Below are positions 41,970 to 51,662 of a stretch of 64,000 nt of DNA, piece by piece. The stretch is from Planctomyces sp. SH-PL62 (GTDB lineage: Bacteria; Planctomycetota; Planctomycetia; Isosphaerales; Isosphaeraceae), in contig NZ_CP011273.1 in assembly GCF_001610895.1 (NCBI RefSeq), forward strand, positions 992,001-1,056,000. Reading direction: 5' to 3'. The notes beneath the pieces are model-generated. The model did no database searches, was not told the DNA's origin, and saw only the letters and a program-made list of their open reading frames with translations. A program made the translations under genes and the position numbers. The stretch's first letter is position 1, and each line of letters opens with the position of its first letter.

Positions 41970-43076
41970 TCAGTTCGCACCGACGAGGAAGCTGACGGGG
42001 ACCTTCAGCTCGGCCACGCCGGGCAGGTCGGACTTCAGGAGGATTTCGCCGTCGATGAGCCCCGGCGCGGTCCCCTTCGGGACGCTCACCTTCATGAGGT
42101 AGCGGCCCTTGGCGCCGACCGGATCGATCGGCTCGACGGAGACCTCGAGCTTCTCGGGCTTCTGGGCGACGTCGAAATGCGCCTCCTTGCCCCCCCTGAC
42201 CAGGAGCCTGACCTCGCCCGAGGCGCCTTCCTTGCTCTTGACGGTCACCATCCGCAGGCGGTCGGGCACGACGCTGATCGGCCCGCTCACCGAGCCGACG
42301 ACGGTGAGCTTGATCTCGGGCCGCAACGGATGATCGGTGTGGATCACGATCTCCTCGCGCATCGTCCCGAGCGGGAAGCCCGGCTGGACGTGGAGATTGA
42401 TCTTGTTGCCCGCCTTCAGGCCGCCGCTCTCCAGCTCGGACGCCGACATCGACTCCACGTCGGTCTTGAAGTAGTCGGGCTTGGACGTGTTGATCTCGGT
42501 GATCTTGGTTTCGGGCCGATCCGGCGAGTAGACCGCAACGAACACGGTCTTGGGCTCGTCGCTGTTGATCGCGCCAAGGTCGATCGTGTCGCCGGGGATC
42601 ACGACCACCGGCGGGTTGATCTTGCCGTGGACGAAGAGGGGGAAGGTGGGGTGGTCGGGGTCGTTCGTCTCGATGTTGGCGCCCTTGTGGAAGTCGCCGG
42701 TGACGAAGTTGGTCTTCCACTCGATATCGATGTCGGTCGACTCGCCCGGCTTGAGGGTCAGCTTGTCGCCCTCCTTCTGGAGCTTGGCGACGGTGCACAT
42801 GCAGGTGGACGTCCCCTTCCAGATCTGGAGGTCGGCGTCACCCTCGTTGGTCAGCTTCCACGACTTCTTGCCGGTCTGTTGCTGCCCCATCTCGCCGAAC
42901 TCGTGGGTCAGCTCCCCCTCGACCACGGCCTTCGGCATCGGTCCCGCCTTCGCCGGGGTGACCGGCAGGTTCCAGGACGTGCCGGGCGACGTCGACAGAT
43001 TCATGAGCAGCGTCGAGCCCGCCGCCAGCACGACGACCACGACCGCCAGGATGACCCACCGCAACATGATGCTCAT
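41970..43076 (-). CDS. DUF1573-containing exported protein
   Basis: A 368-residue protein with an N-terminal membrane anchor (VILAVVVVVLAAGSTLLM). EGELTHEFGEMGQQQTGKKS followed by WKLTNEGDADLQI and STCMCTVAKL is the DUF1573 signature, an Ig-like domain with a conserved Cys pair. Two or three further beta-sandwich repeats follow (TIDLGAINSDEPKTVFVAVY, VVGSVSGPISVVPDRL). DUF1573 proteins are common in planctomycetes and Bacteroidetes and lack a proven role. It lies upstream of the cytochrome gene on the same strand, about 155 bases away. Confidence 0.85.
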   Translation of the reverse strand: MSIMLRWVILAVVVVVLAAGSTLLMNLSTSPGTSWNLPVTPAKAGPMPKAVVEGELTHEFGEMGQQQTGKKSWKLTNEGDADLQIWKGTSTCMCTVAKLQKEGDKLTLKPGESTDIDIEWKTNFVTGDFHKGANIETNDPDHPTFPLFVHGKINPPVVVIPGDTIDLGAINSDEPKTVFVAVYSPDRPETKITEINTSKPDYFKTDVESMSASELESGGLKAGNKINLHVQPGFPLGTMREEIVIHTDHPLRPEIKLTVVGSVSGPISVVPDRLRMVTVKSKEGASGEVRLLVRGGKEAHFDVAQKPEKLEVSVEPIDPVGAKGRYLMKVSVPKGTAPGLIDGEILLKSDLPGVAELKVPVSFLVGAN

Positions 43077-43218
43077 TCTCCGGTTAAGACGACCGCATCG
43101 AAGACGGCCGGCGCAGGACGGGGCGTCGCCGCGAAGACGGATGAGATTAGTACGACCGACCCCCTCGGGGCGTTCACGCGACGGGAACCATTATCTTAGA
43201 AACGCCCGCTCTCCGGGG

Positions 43219-44106
43219 TCAAGCGGCCCCCTCGCCGCCGCCTCCCTCGACCGAAGCCGGCGCGGGGGGGCGACGTCCCGCGAGGTTCACCCCGTTGCCC
43301 TGGCCTTCGTGGTGGAACACCTGGCCGGCGCTCAGGTCGACCACGTCGACCAGCCCGGCCTCGGCGAACCAGCCCGCGACCTCCTCGACGGTATGCCGCG
43401 AGAGGTACCTGGGGGCGTACCAGTCGAGCGTGTCGCAGACCCGAACTTCGGCGTCTGGGTGCATCGAGACGCCGATCGTCAGCGCGTGCAGCGCGACCCC
43501 GGCCCGCTCGACGATCCGCCGGGGGCTCGCCATCAGCCGACGCTTCAGCCGCCCGATCGGGGCCGCGATCCGGCAGAGCGGCAGCAAGAGCCCCAGCGGC
43601 AGCCGCGTCGACACCGCCCGGTGCGCGTTCATGATCCGCTCGACGATCGGGCTCTCGCGGCGGTAGATCCAGATCGCGATCCGCCCGCCGGGCCCGAGCA
43701 GCCGGGCCAGGCCGAGGAACGCCGCGCGGGGATCGGGGGTGTGGTCCAGGACGCCGATCGAGTAGATGTGGTCGAACGAGCCCTCGGCCAGCGGCAGCCG
43801 CAGCAGGTCGCCCTGGACGACGGCGACGTTCGGCGAGCCTTCGGTCAGGTCGCGGGCGGCGAGCACGGCCTCGCTCAGGTCCAGGCCGACGACCAGGCTC
43901 GGGCCGCCCGCCGCCGCTACGCGGAGGTATCGCCCCATCCCGCAGCCGCCGTCCAGGACGCGCGTCCCGGCCAGGTCGGCCGGTCGCAGGCCCGTCCGGT
44001 TGGCGAAGGTGGCGCGGTCCTCCTCCTCCCGGATGATGCGGAAGCGGTTCCACTGGAGGCCGTAGGTCGACTTCGTCCGGGCCTGGTCGGGAGGGCTTGG
44101 TGGCAT
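43219..44106 (-). CDS. SAM-dependent class I methyltransferase
   Basis: A 295-residue protein from the ATG at 44106. VLDGGCGMGRYLRVAAAGG is motif I of the Rossmann methyltransferases, VVGLDLSEAVLAARDL motif II, VVQGDLLRLPLAEGSFDHIY motif III/IV and LLGPGGRIAIWIYRRE motif V-VI. The N-terminal segment KSTYGLQWNRF resembles methyltransferases in polysaccharide or quinone gene sets. It transfers a methyl group from SAM to an unidentified small molecule. Downstream of the DUF1559 gene by 32 bases. Confidence 0.85.
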   Translation of the reverse strand: MPPSPPDQARTKSTYGLQWNRFRIIREEEDRATFANRTGLRPADLAGTRVLDGGCGMGRYLRVAAAGGPSLVVGLDLSEAVLAARDLTEGSPNVAVVQGDLLRLPLAEGSFDHIYSIGVLDHTPDPRAAFLGLARLLGPGGRIAIWIYRRESPIVERIMNAHRAVSTRLPLGLLLPLCRIAAPIGRLKRRLMASPRRIVERAGVALHALTIGVSMHPDAEVRVCDTLDWYAPRYLSRHTVEEVAGWFAEAGLVDVVDLSAGQVFHHEGQGNGVNLAGRRPPAPASVEGGGGEGAA

Positions 44107-44138
44107 GGCGGCGCCGGTCGGGTGCGGGTCGGGTCGGA

Positions 44139-45176
44139 TCAGTAGGAATCGGCCGAGACGACCTCGCCGAAGTTGCGGGTGCAGAGGGCCTGGAGGATGC
44201 CGACCTTCATCCCGGGGGTCATGGTCATCACGCCCCGGCCGTCGCCGTTGAAGATCAGGCCGTTCGCCGTCTTGGTCGCCGGGTCGATCGGCCAGCAGTC
44301 CACGGAGTCCTTGAGGAACCGGACGCTGCCGTCGGCCAGGCCGACGTTGGCCCCGCCGGGGTGCCGGCTGCCGATGTTGAAGGCGATGTAGTCCCGCGCC
44401 GTGGTGTCGCTCAGCCGCATGACCTTGAGCGCCCCGTTGACTGGGTAGTAGCCGCCGATCAGCGAGTCGGTCCAGAAGCCCGAGTTCCAGCCGTGGTACT
44501 GGGCGCGGCCGGCGGAGTCGAACAGGCCGTGGTTGTGCTCGGCGAAGAGGATCGTGTTGCTCGCGCCGTCGGTGATCTCCGCCAGCCGGGTCGAGCTGTG
44601 GGCGTAGATCGAGCCGTTGGTGTTCTGGCGCCGCGCCTCGAAGGTCGGGTTGTCGACGTGGAGCATCAGGCTCCACGCCCCCACCATTCCGGAATAGCTG
44701 GTCTTGGCCTGCTTCCAGTCCCCGGTCGGCAGGCTCGCGTACTGGCCGGCGTTCACGGGAGTCAGGTCGTAGCTCGACGCGTCGCTCGGGCATTGCAGGG
44801 CCGACAAGCTGATCCCCGCCAGCGTCACGTTCTCCGCAGTGAAGGCCCCGGGGGCGAAGTTCACCATGTTGAACACGTTCGCCTGCTCGAAGAACGGCAG
44901 CATGTGGACGAACGGGCTGAAATTCCACATCGAGCCCGGCAGCGCCGCCCGCCTCGTGAATCCGCCCGGCGTGAGCGTCTGGTGGGTCGACTCGTAATTC
45001 AAGGCCCCCAGCGAGAGCTGCTTCAGGTTGTTCGTGCACTGGGCGCGTCGGGCCGCCTCGCGGGCCGCCTGCACGGCCGGCAAGAGCAGCGCGATGAGGA
45101 CCGCGATGATCGCGATCACGACCAGAAGCTCGATCAGGGTGAACGCGGCGCGGGCGGGGGTTCGGAGGGAAGACAA
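44139..45176 (-). CDS. DUF1559 protein with type IV prepilin-like N-terminus
   Basis: A 345-residue protein. The TTG at 45176 has GGAGG 8 bases upstream and gives a short basic leader before AFTLIELLVVIAIIAVLIAL, the prepilin cleavage/methylation motif with Glu5. LPAVQAAREAARRAQCTNNL then leads into the DUF1559 (SBP_bac_10) domain, ending in the family's C-terminal H-x-G-G segment (GSRHPGGANVGLADGSVRFL). The extra GRGVMTMTPGMKVGILQALC tail is common to the group. These are likely surface or pseudopilin-like proteins, highly expanded in planctomycetes; no specific role is known. Confidence 0.9.
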   Translation of the reverse strand: MSSLRTPARAAFTLIELLVVIAIIAVLIALLLPAVQAAREAARRAQCTNNLKQLSLGALNYESTHQTLTPGGFTRRAALPGSMWNFSPFVHMLPFFEQANVFNMVNFAPGAFTAENVTLAGISLSALQCPSDASSYDLTPVNAGQYASLPTGDWKQAKTSYSGMVGAWSLMLHVDNPTFEARRQNTNGSIYAHSSTRLAEITDGASNTILFAEHNHGLFDSAGRAQYHGWNSGFWTDSLIGGYYPVNGALKVMRLSDTTARDYIAFNIGSRHPGGANVGLADGSVRFLKDSVDCWPIDPATKTANGLIFNGDGRGVMTMTPGMKVGILQALCTRNFGEVVSADSY

Positions 45177-45257
45177 GCCAGGGACCTCCAGGCGGGCGGA
45201 ACCAAAACGGACGATCCCCAGTCTAATCGAGCCGCCCCCCCGCCACAATCGAGGGCC

Positions 45258-45986
45258 TCAGCGGACGTCCGGACGCGGGACGCGTGCGTCCCACTGGTCC
45301 TCGGCCGCGCTGCGGCGGAGATAGTTGGGGGCCAGGCTGGACGGGTCGACGATCGGGCTCGATTCGGCCAGCCGTCTGGTCAGCTCGACGATTCGTCGGC
45401 CGACGGGACGATGGCGCGGGTCGTCGGGATCGACGCTCGGGAGCGGGAGCGAGGCCAGGGCCGCCCGGATCGCCGGATTCCGCAGCCCAGGCCCGAGGAC
45501 GACGTCCCCCGGCTCGATGCGCGAGAGCCAGGCGTCCAGGGGCTCGATCCGGCTCGGTTCCCCCGAGACGAGCACCCCGCCGGGCGTATCCCGCCGGAAA
45601 CCGGCGGCGTAGACGTCGCCCCGCTGGGCGTCGCCGACGCAGTGGACGCGAAGGGCGTCTTCCGGGGCGTTCCAGGCCACGGCCTCCAGGCTGTCGAAGC
45701 CCACCAGCCGGGCCCCGGCCGCGAAGGCCAGCGTCCGCGCCGCGGTCAGCCCGATCCGGAGCCCCGTGTACGACCCCGGCCCGAGCCCCACGCCGATCAC
45801 CCCCAGGTCGAGCGCCCCCACGCCGGCCGACTCCAGCAGCTCGCGGATGCAGGGGAGCAGGTCCCGGCCGTGCTTGCGGGACGCGTCGGTCTCGGCCTCG
45901 TGGACCAGGCCCGACGCCGTGCGGAGCCCGACCGTCGAGCGGTCGCCCGAGGTCTCGACGGCGAGCAGGTTCAACGGATGCGACAC
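45258..45986 (-). CDS. tsaB: tRNA threonylcarbamoyladenosine biosynthesis protein TsaB
   Basis: A 242-residue protein from a GTG. LLAVETSGDRSTVGL opens the ASKHA fold, SRKHGRDLLPCIRELLESAG is the family helix, and GVGLGPGSYTGLRIGLTAAR is the highly diagnostic TsaB motif. It forms a complex with TsaD (and TsaE) in t6A37 modification of tRNAs reading ANN codons. TsaD is not in the window. It lies between two DUF1559 genes on the same strand without obvious functional link. Confidence 0.93.
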   Translation of the reverse strand: MSHPLNLLAVETSGDRSTVGLRTASGLVHEAETDASRKHGRDLLPCIRELLESAGVGALDLGVIGVGLGPGSYTGLRIGLTAARTLAFAAGARLVGFDSLEAVAWNAPEDALRVHCVGDAQRGDVYAAGFRRDTPGGVLVSGEPSRIEPLDAWLSRIEPGDVVLGPGLRNPAIRAALASLPLPSVDPDDPRHRPVGRRIVELTRRLAESSPIVDPSSLAPNYLRRSAAEDQWDARVPRPDVR

Positions 45987-46109
45987 GACGCGACTCGCAA
46001 TGCCCGGGATGCGGAACGAAACCCGACGGACAGCCGACTCTAGCCGAAAACGGCCGTCGCGGCCACCCGCCGATCGTCTCGCCCCCGGGCCGAGGGCGTC
46101 GCCGCCGGC

Positions 46110-47027
46110 TCAGTAGGCGTCGGAGGAGACGACCTCCCCGCCCTGGGTCGTCCCGAGCGCCCGCCAGATCGGCAGGCTGATGGAATTCTTGATCGCCCGG
46201 GCCGAACCGTCGCCGAAAAGGGCGTCGACCAGGCCGGGGTGTCGGCTCCGCGAGCCGAGGTACAGTGTGTTGTAATCCCACTCGAACACGCACGGCTCGT
46301 TCCGCGCGGGGTTGCTCACGCACCAGGAGACGAGGTTGTCCGGCGAGGTGGAGTTGGGCGGCAGGAACGTCATGAAGACCACCGTGGAGTCGTTCCACCA
46401 CTCGGAGCGGCAGTCGTCGGGCGAGCTGCTCTGGACCAGCTCGGAGACCAGGAGCGTCGAGCTGAGGCCGTCGGTCGCCTCGGCGATCGAGCGGGCCTTG
46501 TCGAACGCGAACGGCCCCGGCATCGGATTCACGCCGGCCCTGACGCCCTGCGAGAGCGTCGTATTCCCCCAGTTCGCGCCGTAGCTCCCCTTCATCCGGA
46601 AGGGCTGGAGGAAGTACCCGGGCGAGTCCGAGGGGCAGTTGAAGACCGCGATCCGGGTCTGGATCACGGTCGTGTTCGACTCGTAACCCGCCCAGTTCGG
46701 ACCTGCGATCCCCAGCGAGTAGTTGAACGAGTTGCCGACCGCGACGGCTTCCAGGTAGGGCAGGATCTGGATCGTCCAGGGCGTCCGGATCGAGGGGGCG
46801 TTGGGCCAGCCCGACGGCGCCATGATCCCCCCCAGCGGGAAGGCGTTCGTCACGCTGACGTAGTTGTGCACCGCCAGCCCGATCTGCTTCAGGTTGTTGA
46901 TGCACTGGACGCGTCGCGCGGCCTCCCGGGCCGCCTGCACGGCCGGGAGCAATAGCGCGATCAGGACCGCGATGATCGCGATCACGACGAGGAGCTCGAT
47001 GAGCGTGAAGCCGCGACGGTTCGTCAT
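46110..47027 (-). CDS. DUF1559 protein with type IV prepilin-like N-terminus
   Basis: A 305-residue protein; the ATG at 47027 is preferred, a GTG three codons earlier is possible. MTNRRGFTLIELLVVIAIIA is a textbook prepilin leader with cleavage after Gly. LPAVQAAREAARRVQCINNL is nearly identical to the other DUF1559 protein at 44139, but the rest differs, with NPARNEPCVFEWDYNTLYLG and SRSRHPGLVDALFGDGSARA as the family C-terminus. A small lipoprotein gene lies 64 bases upstream, the usual DUF1559 pairing. Confidence 0.9.
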   Translation of the reverse strand: MTNRRGFTLIELLVVIAIIAVLIALLLPAVQAAREAARRVQCINNLKQIGLAVHNYVSVTNAFPLGGIMAPSGWPNAPSIRTPWTIQILPYLEAVAVGNSFNYSLGIAGPNWAGYESNTTVIQTRIAVFNCPSDSPGYFLQPFRMKGSYGANWGNTTLSQGVRAGVNPMPGPFAFDKARSIAEATDGLSSTLLVSELVQSSSPDDCRSEWWNDSTVVFMTFLPPNSTSPDNLVSWCVSNPARNEPCVFEWDYNTLYLGSRSRHPGLVDALFGDGSARAIKNSISLPIWRALGTTQGGEVVSSDAY

Positions 47028-47091
47028 GTGTGGCACCCTTGGGTTCAGTGGCCGGCGACCGGAACGAACGACGGGAGGACGCCCCCCGCGA

Positions 47092-47637
47092 TCACTTCTC
47101 GAGATCGAAGTCGACTTCGTGCGCGGGGGCGGCCGGGATGTCGGCCGTCAGTTTGCTGTCGGTGTTGTAGCGGGCGGGGATCGTGTTGACGCGAGGGGTC
47201 CCGAGGTCCGCCGCGCCCGCGAAGGCGGAGGCGTCCTTGCCGAACAGGACCGTGTTGACGCCGGCCGCCGCCTTGGCCTTGGCCTTGGCCGACTCGGCCC
47301 CCGTCAGGGCGGCGAACGCCCGGATCTCCACCCGATGCTTGCCGGGCCGGGGCCCGTCCGCCCGGGACGTCTGGAAGGCCCCCCCCTTGATCGGGGCCGC
47401 GACCACCACCGCGTCGGCGTCCGTCGGGATCATCGTGACGGTCCCCTCCTCGACCGGCTCGCCGTCGATGGAGACCCGGCCGCTCACCGCGACCCCCTCG
47501 CCGCCGCCGCCGGCCTCGCCGCACCCGCCCGCGCCGAGCGTGGCCGCGAGGAGCCACGCCGTCGCCCCGGCCCATCGCCGCCGCGCCGGGCCCCCGCTCG
47601 TCCCGCCCCGCTCCTCGAAGTCGGCTGGTTTTCGCAC
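47092..47637 (-). CDS. Small lipoprotein with transthyretin-like domain, DUF1559 partner
   Basis: A 181-residue protein from a GTG with GGGGAGGAG 5 bases upstream. WLLAATLGAGGC gives the lipobox Cys. The mature part begins VAVSGRVSIDGEPVEEGTVT and continues MIPTDADAV and GKHRVEIRAF, the pattern of small planctomycete lipoproteins ('v.G.V.ldG.pl..G.V.F.P') that are encoded next to DUF1559 genes. It ends HEVDFDLEK. It is likely anchored in the membrane facing outward; role unknown. Confidence 0.82.
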   Translation of the reverse strand: MRKPADFEERGGTSGGPARRRWAGATAWLLAATLGAGGCGEAGGGGEGVAVSGRVSIDGEPVEEGTVTMIPTDADAVVVAAPIKGGAFQTSRADGPRPGKHRVEIRAFAALTGAESAKAKAKAAAGVNTVLFGKDASAFAGAADLGTPRVNTIPARYNTDSKLTADIPAAPAHEVDFDLEK

Positions 47638-48330
47638 GTCTGCTCCTCCCCATGACCTCAGATGGCGCCGTCGGCCGGCGCGCGGATCGATCGCCCCTCG
47701 ACGATCGCCGTCGCCGAGGCCGCCGCGTCCACAAAATCACGAAGGGCCCGGCGAGCGCGGAGACCATGCTCCGCGTCGGGGCCGTCGAGGCCGGTCGTTC
47801 CGACCCGACTCGGGGACCATGACCGCATTGATAGAAGATCGCCTGATCCGGCGTCGGCTCGTGGGATCGGCACAATCAAGAACTGAGACAGGGTTTTCTA
47901 TATCAGGTGGGCGGAGGGGGAACCAGGATTTTCTGGATTAAAAATCAATTTGTGTTTAACAATCTTGAGGGCCTCGCGTCACGGATCGGGCCGGGAGGAG
48001 TACACCATGCAGCGTGCCCGTCCGGGGTTTCCTCGGGGCGGGCATCGAGTGCGGTCGCTCGACGCCGGGCGGCTCGATGTATCCCCCGAGCGACGTTCGC
48101 GACCGATCCTTGAGATTGTGAAGCTCCCATGAGGTGGTGAACTTGACCGGCCGGGCTCCCTCGCGCTATCCTTAAAGCAGGCCCGGCGGGGATGGTCCCA
48201 GACGCCGTGCGAAACGTTTGATCCGATCGGTGGGAACTTCGCTGTCGCGACACCTCCCGCAACGCTCCAGGCCGAACCACGGGAATTCCTGGTGGCCGAT
48301 CCCCCTCCTCTCGTCGGAGGATCCCCTTCG
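47638..48330. other. Long intergenic region between divergent transcription units
   Basis: Nearly 700 bases with no supported gene. It includes the lowest-GC stretch of the window at ~47885-47970 (TTTTCTATATCAG, TTAAAAATCAATTTGTG), which probably contains the promoter of the lipoprotein-DUF1559 unit, and a sigma70-like promoter at 48143-48172 for the plus-strand metallophosphoesterase. No RNA gene could be recognised by eye. Confidence 0.5.
48143..48172 (+). promoter_or_regulatory. Candidate sigma70-type promoter
   Basis: TTGACC (48143-48148) and TATCCT (48167-48172) with an 18-base spacer lie in the long intergenic region, about 155 bases upstream of the metallophosphoesterase start. Match to consensus is fair; no experimental support. 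Confidence 0.3.
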
Positions 48331-49098
48331 GTGCGTCGTGCGTTAATCAGCGATATTCACGGGAACCTCGAGGCCCTCGAGACCGTGCTCGGCGACATCG
48401 CAGGTCAGGGGGTCGACGAGATCTACTGCCTCGGGGATGTGATCGGCTACGGCCCCAACCCCCGCGAGTGCATCGACCTCGTCATCGAGAACTGCCAGGT
48501 CACGCTCCTGGGGAACCACGATCAAGGGGCCATGTTCGATCCCGACGGCTTCAACGTCGGCGCCGAGCGGGCCATCTTCTGGACCCGGAGCCAGCTGGAA
48601 GGCGCCACCGACCGCGGCGGCAACGAGCGGCGCTGGGAGTTTCTGGGCGAGCTGCCGCGCCAGCACAAACTCCCCCCCTTCCTGTTCGTCCACGGCTCGC
48701 CCCGCAATCCGCTGAGCGAGTACATCTTCCCCGAAGACATCTACAACCACCGCAAGATGGAGCGGCTCTTCCAGCTCGTCGAGCGGTACTGCTTCCAGGG
48801 CCACACCCACGTTCCGGGGATCTTCACGGAGGGCAACCAGTTCTTCGCCCCCGAGGAGATCGACCACGAGTACACGCTCGGCGAGGGGAAGCTCCTGATC
48901 AACGTCGGTTCGGTCGGCCAGCCCCGCGACGGCGACCCCCGGGCCTGCTACCTCATCCTCGACGAAGGCGACGCCGGCACGCCCCCCAAGATCACCTATC
49001 GCCGCGTGCCGTACGACTTCGAGACGACGATCCGGAAGATCCACGCGATCTCGGAACTGGAGCCGTTCCTGGGCGACCGACTCCGCCAGGGCCGCTGA
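48331..49098 (+). CDS. Calcineurin-like metallophosphoesterase
   Basis: A 255-residue protein from the GTG at 48331, which has CGGAGG 9 bases upstream and puts the first motif at the N-terminus; a GTG at 48292 would add 13 residues. The YfcE/DUF2437-type motifs are intact: [13 protein letters not shown] (D-x-H), [13 protein letters not shown] (GD), [10 protein letters not shown] (GNHD), FVHGSPRNP and [11 protein letters not shown] (GHTH). It is a two-metal phosphoesterase of the cytoplasm; similar proteins act on phosphodiesters or phosphoproteins. Confidence 0.9.
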   Translation: MRRALISDIHGNLEALETVLGDIAGQGVDEIYCLGDVIGYGPNPRECIDLVIENCQVTLLGNHDQGAMFDPDGFNVGAERAIFWTRSQLEGATDRGGNERRWEFLGELPRQHKLPPFLFVHGSPRNPLSEYIFPEDIYNHRKMERLFQLVERYCFQGHTHVPGIFTEGNQFFAPEEIDHEYTLGEGKLLINVGSVGQPRDGDPRACYLILDEGDAGTPPKITYRRVPYDFETTIRKIHAISELEPFLGDRLRQGR

Positions 49099-49352
49099 CG
49101 CCCGGCGTCGATCGCCCCACTCCATCCCCCTCCGACGACGCCCGCCGCCTCTCGCCGCGCTCCGGGGGCGGCGGCCCCGACGCGGAGTCCGGCTTGCGAA
49201 CTCGGCGCTCCGCGGCGACAATCGAACGTGAGAATCCGGGGCGTCCTTCCTGATCTCGCCCGGGCCGGCCTTCCGAGCCCGCGGCGGGTCGTTTTCAGCG
49301 CCCTCGACTCGCACCGCCCCGCACCGCCCAACCGCTTCGGGAAATCTGGTTC

Positions 49353-51623
49353 ATGAGTAATGAGAGACGACTCGTCCTGTTCGTGATGGTGACGTTCGCG
49401 TGGGTGATGGGTTCGCCCTATCTCCTCACGAAGCTCGGGTTGGTGCCCCCGCCTCCCAAGAAGGCCGTCGCGGTCAAGGCCGACGCCGCCAAGGGCCAGG
49501 ACGCCAGGGGCGAGGATGCGGAGAAGAAGGGCGAGCCGACGGTCCCCAAGCCGGACCAGGCCCCAACCGAGCCGCCGACCATCAAGGCCGACGCCGCCCC
49601 ATCCCAGATCGAGCTCGTCCCGGCCTCCGAGCTGGTGCTGGGCTCGATCGCGGACAAGTCGCCCACCGGATATCGTTTCGCGGTCCAGCTCGACCAGAAG
49701 GGCGCCGGGGTCGACTCCGCCGTCTCGTCGCGTTATGAGGCCGACTTCGAAGGCCGGGTCAATCCCCACCTGCCGCTTCAGCTCATCGGCCGCGATCGGT
49801 CGAAGCCCCAGTTCTCCTCGGCCTGGCCCCCCTCGCTGGCGCTGACGCTCAGCCCCGGCGACGCCGTCGGCCGCGCCGTCCCGCTGCGCCCCGACGAGCG
49901 AGTCCAGCTCGCCGGCCTGGACCCCGAGGCCGCCACCGAGGACCTGCTCGACGCCCAGGTGTGGGAAGTCGTCCGCGACGAACAGGGCCGCGTCGTCCGC
50001 CCGCTCAAGAGCGAGGCCAAGGACGGCGCGCCGGCCGTCGAAGGCCAGGAAGCCGTCTTCCGCACGAAGGCCGACAACGGCGTGATCGTGACCAAGACCT
50101 TCCGCCTCTGGCAGAACGCCGACGGCTTCGAGTTCGACCTCAAATTCGAGAGCCCCGACCAGGATCGCAGCTTCGCCTACAACCTGCTCGGCCCCTACGG
50201 CATCCCGATCGAGGGCGAGTGGTACACGGCCACCTTCCGCGAGATCTTCTTCGGGACCGCCGGCCGCGGCGGGACCGTGGCCCTGACCGCCCACACGGCG
50301 TACGAGATCGCCAAGGCGACCGACAAGACGTTCGACTCCACCGTCGACCCCCTCCGGTTCGCCGGCGTCGAGAACCAGTACTTCGCGATCCTCGTCGCCC
50401 CCATGCCCGCGCCGACCTCGAACGAGGACCGGATCGACCGCGCCACCACGGCGGTCGTCCTCCACCGCCATCCCCAGGACATCCAGAAGTCCGACGTCGG
50501 CGTCCGGATCAGCTCCAAGCCGATCAAGGTGGGGCCGAATACGCCCCAGAGCTTCTCGTTCAAGGTGTTCGCCGGCCCCAAGACCGAGGCCGCCCTCATC
50601 CCCTACGGGGCCGAGGAACTGGCGGTCTACCGCAAGGGGATCATCCCCCTGGCCCCGACCATCGCCCGCTACTTCATCACGCCCATCCTGTCGTTCACCT
50701 ACGCCCTCACCGAGCAGGTGGCGGCGTTCTTCGGCGGGACCCGGGGCAACTTCGGAATCGCGATCATCTTGCTGACCCTGGTCGTCAAGATGCTCCTCTT
50801 CCCGCTCGGCCGCAAGCAGGCGCTGATGGCCCAGCGCATGCAGGCGTTGCAGCCGCACATGAAGGAGATCCAGGAGAAGTACAAGGACGACAAGGAGCGG
50901 CTCACCCGCGAGACCTTCGCCCTGTACAAGAAGCACGGGGCCAACCCGGTCAGCGGCTGTCTCCCGGCCCTGGTGCAGCTCCCGATCTTCGTGGGCCTCT
51001 GGCAGGCCCTGAACACGTCGGTCGGCCTGCGGCAGTCCTCGTTCCTCTGGATCAACGACCTCGCCGCGCCGGACATGCTGTTCCGGTTCCCGTTCGACGT
51101 GATCTTCCTCGGCCACTGGTTCAACCTGCTGCCGATCCTGGTCGTCGGCCTGATGATGATCCAGACCAAGCTGTTCTCCCCGCCGCCGACGACTCCTGAG
51201 GCGGAGATGCAGCAGAAGACCATGAAGTACATGATGGTCGTGATGGCCGTGATGTTCTACAAGGTCCCCTCCGGCCTGGGCCTCTACTTCATCACGAGCA
51301 GCCTGTGGTCGATCGGCGAGCGTCTGCTGCTCCCCAAGATCATCCACGAGAAGCCCGTCGCCGAGGAAGAGGAGACGGGTCGCAACGGCAACGGCCGCAA
51401 GGGACCCGCCGCGCCGGCCGCCCCTCCGAAGCCGGAAGGGGGCCTCGCCAAGTTCTGGAACCGGGTGCTCGACGAGGCCCGGAAAGACCCGACCTACCGT
51501 AAGATCGTGGACGAACGGGACGGCAAGGACGCGAAGGGGAAGGATCGACCCGCCTCCAACCCCGACCGCCCCGACGACCGTCGCGATCGCGGCAAGCCCC
51601 GCGCCCGGCCGGGTCGGAAATGA
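49353..51623 (+). CDS. yidC: Membrane protein insertase YidC
   Basis: A 756-residue protein. The first helix is at residues ~5-28 (RLVLFVMVTFAWVMGSPYLL), then a low-complexity Lys/Ala/Pro linker, then the periplasmic P1 beta-sandwich domain (~150-425), and the conserved five-helix core (~440-660): FGIAIILLTLVVKMLLFPLG, the coiled-coil hairpin QALMAQRMQALQPHMKEIQE and GCLPALVQLPIFVGLWQALN. A basic, disordered tail (~670-756) may bind ribosomes. It inserts and folds inner-membrane proteins. mnmE follows 39 bases later, the classic yidC-mnmE order. Confidence 0.96.
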   Translation: MSNERRLVLFVMVTFAWVMGSPYLLTKLGLVPPPPKKAVAVKADAAKGQDARGEDAEKKGEPTVPKPDQAPTEPPTIKADAAPSQIELVPASELVLGSIADKSPTGYRFAVQLDQKGAGVDSAVSSRYEADFEGRVNPHLPLQLIGRDRSKPQFSSAWPPSLALTLSPGDAVGRAVPLRPDERVQLAGLDPEAATEDLLDAQVWEVVRDEQGRVVRPLKSEAKDGAPAVEGQEAVFRTKADNGVIVTKTFRLWQNADGFEFDLKFESPDQDRSFAYNLLGPYGIPIEGEWYTATFREIFFGTAGRGGTVALTAHTAYEIAKATDKTFDSTVDPLRFAGVENQYFAILVAPMPAPTSNEDRIDRATTAVVLHRHPQDIQKSDVGVRISSKPIKVGPNTPQSFSFKVFAGPKTEAALIPYGAEELAVYRKGIIPLAPTIARYFITPILSFTYALTEQVAAFFGGTRGNFGIAIILLTLVVKMLLFPLGRKQALMAQRMQALQPHMKEIQEKYKDDKERLTRETFALYKKHGANPVSGCLPALVQLPIFVGLWQALNTSVGLRQSSFLWINDLAAPDMLFRFPFDVIFLGHWFNLLPILVVGLMMIQTKLFSPPPTTPEAEMQQKTMKYMMVVMAVMFYKVPSGLGLYFITSSLWSIGERLLLPKIIHEKPVAEEEETGRNGNGRKGPAAPAAPPKPEGGLAKFWNRVLDEARKDPTYRKIVDERDGKDAKGKDRPASNPDRPDDRRDRGKPRARPGRK

Positions 51624-51662
51624 TCGACCCCGAGATCGTCCCGGACGGAGGGCGAGGCGACC

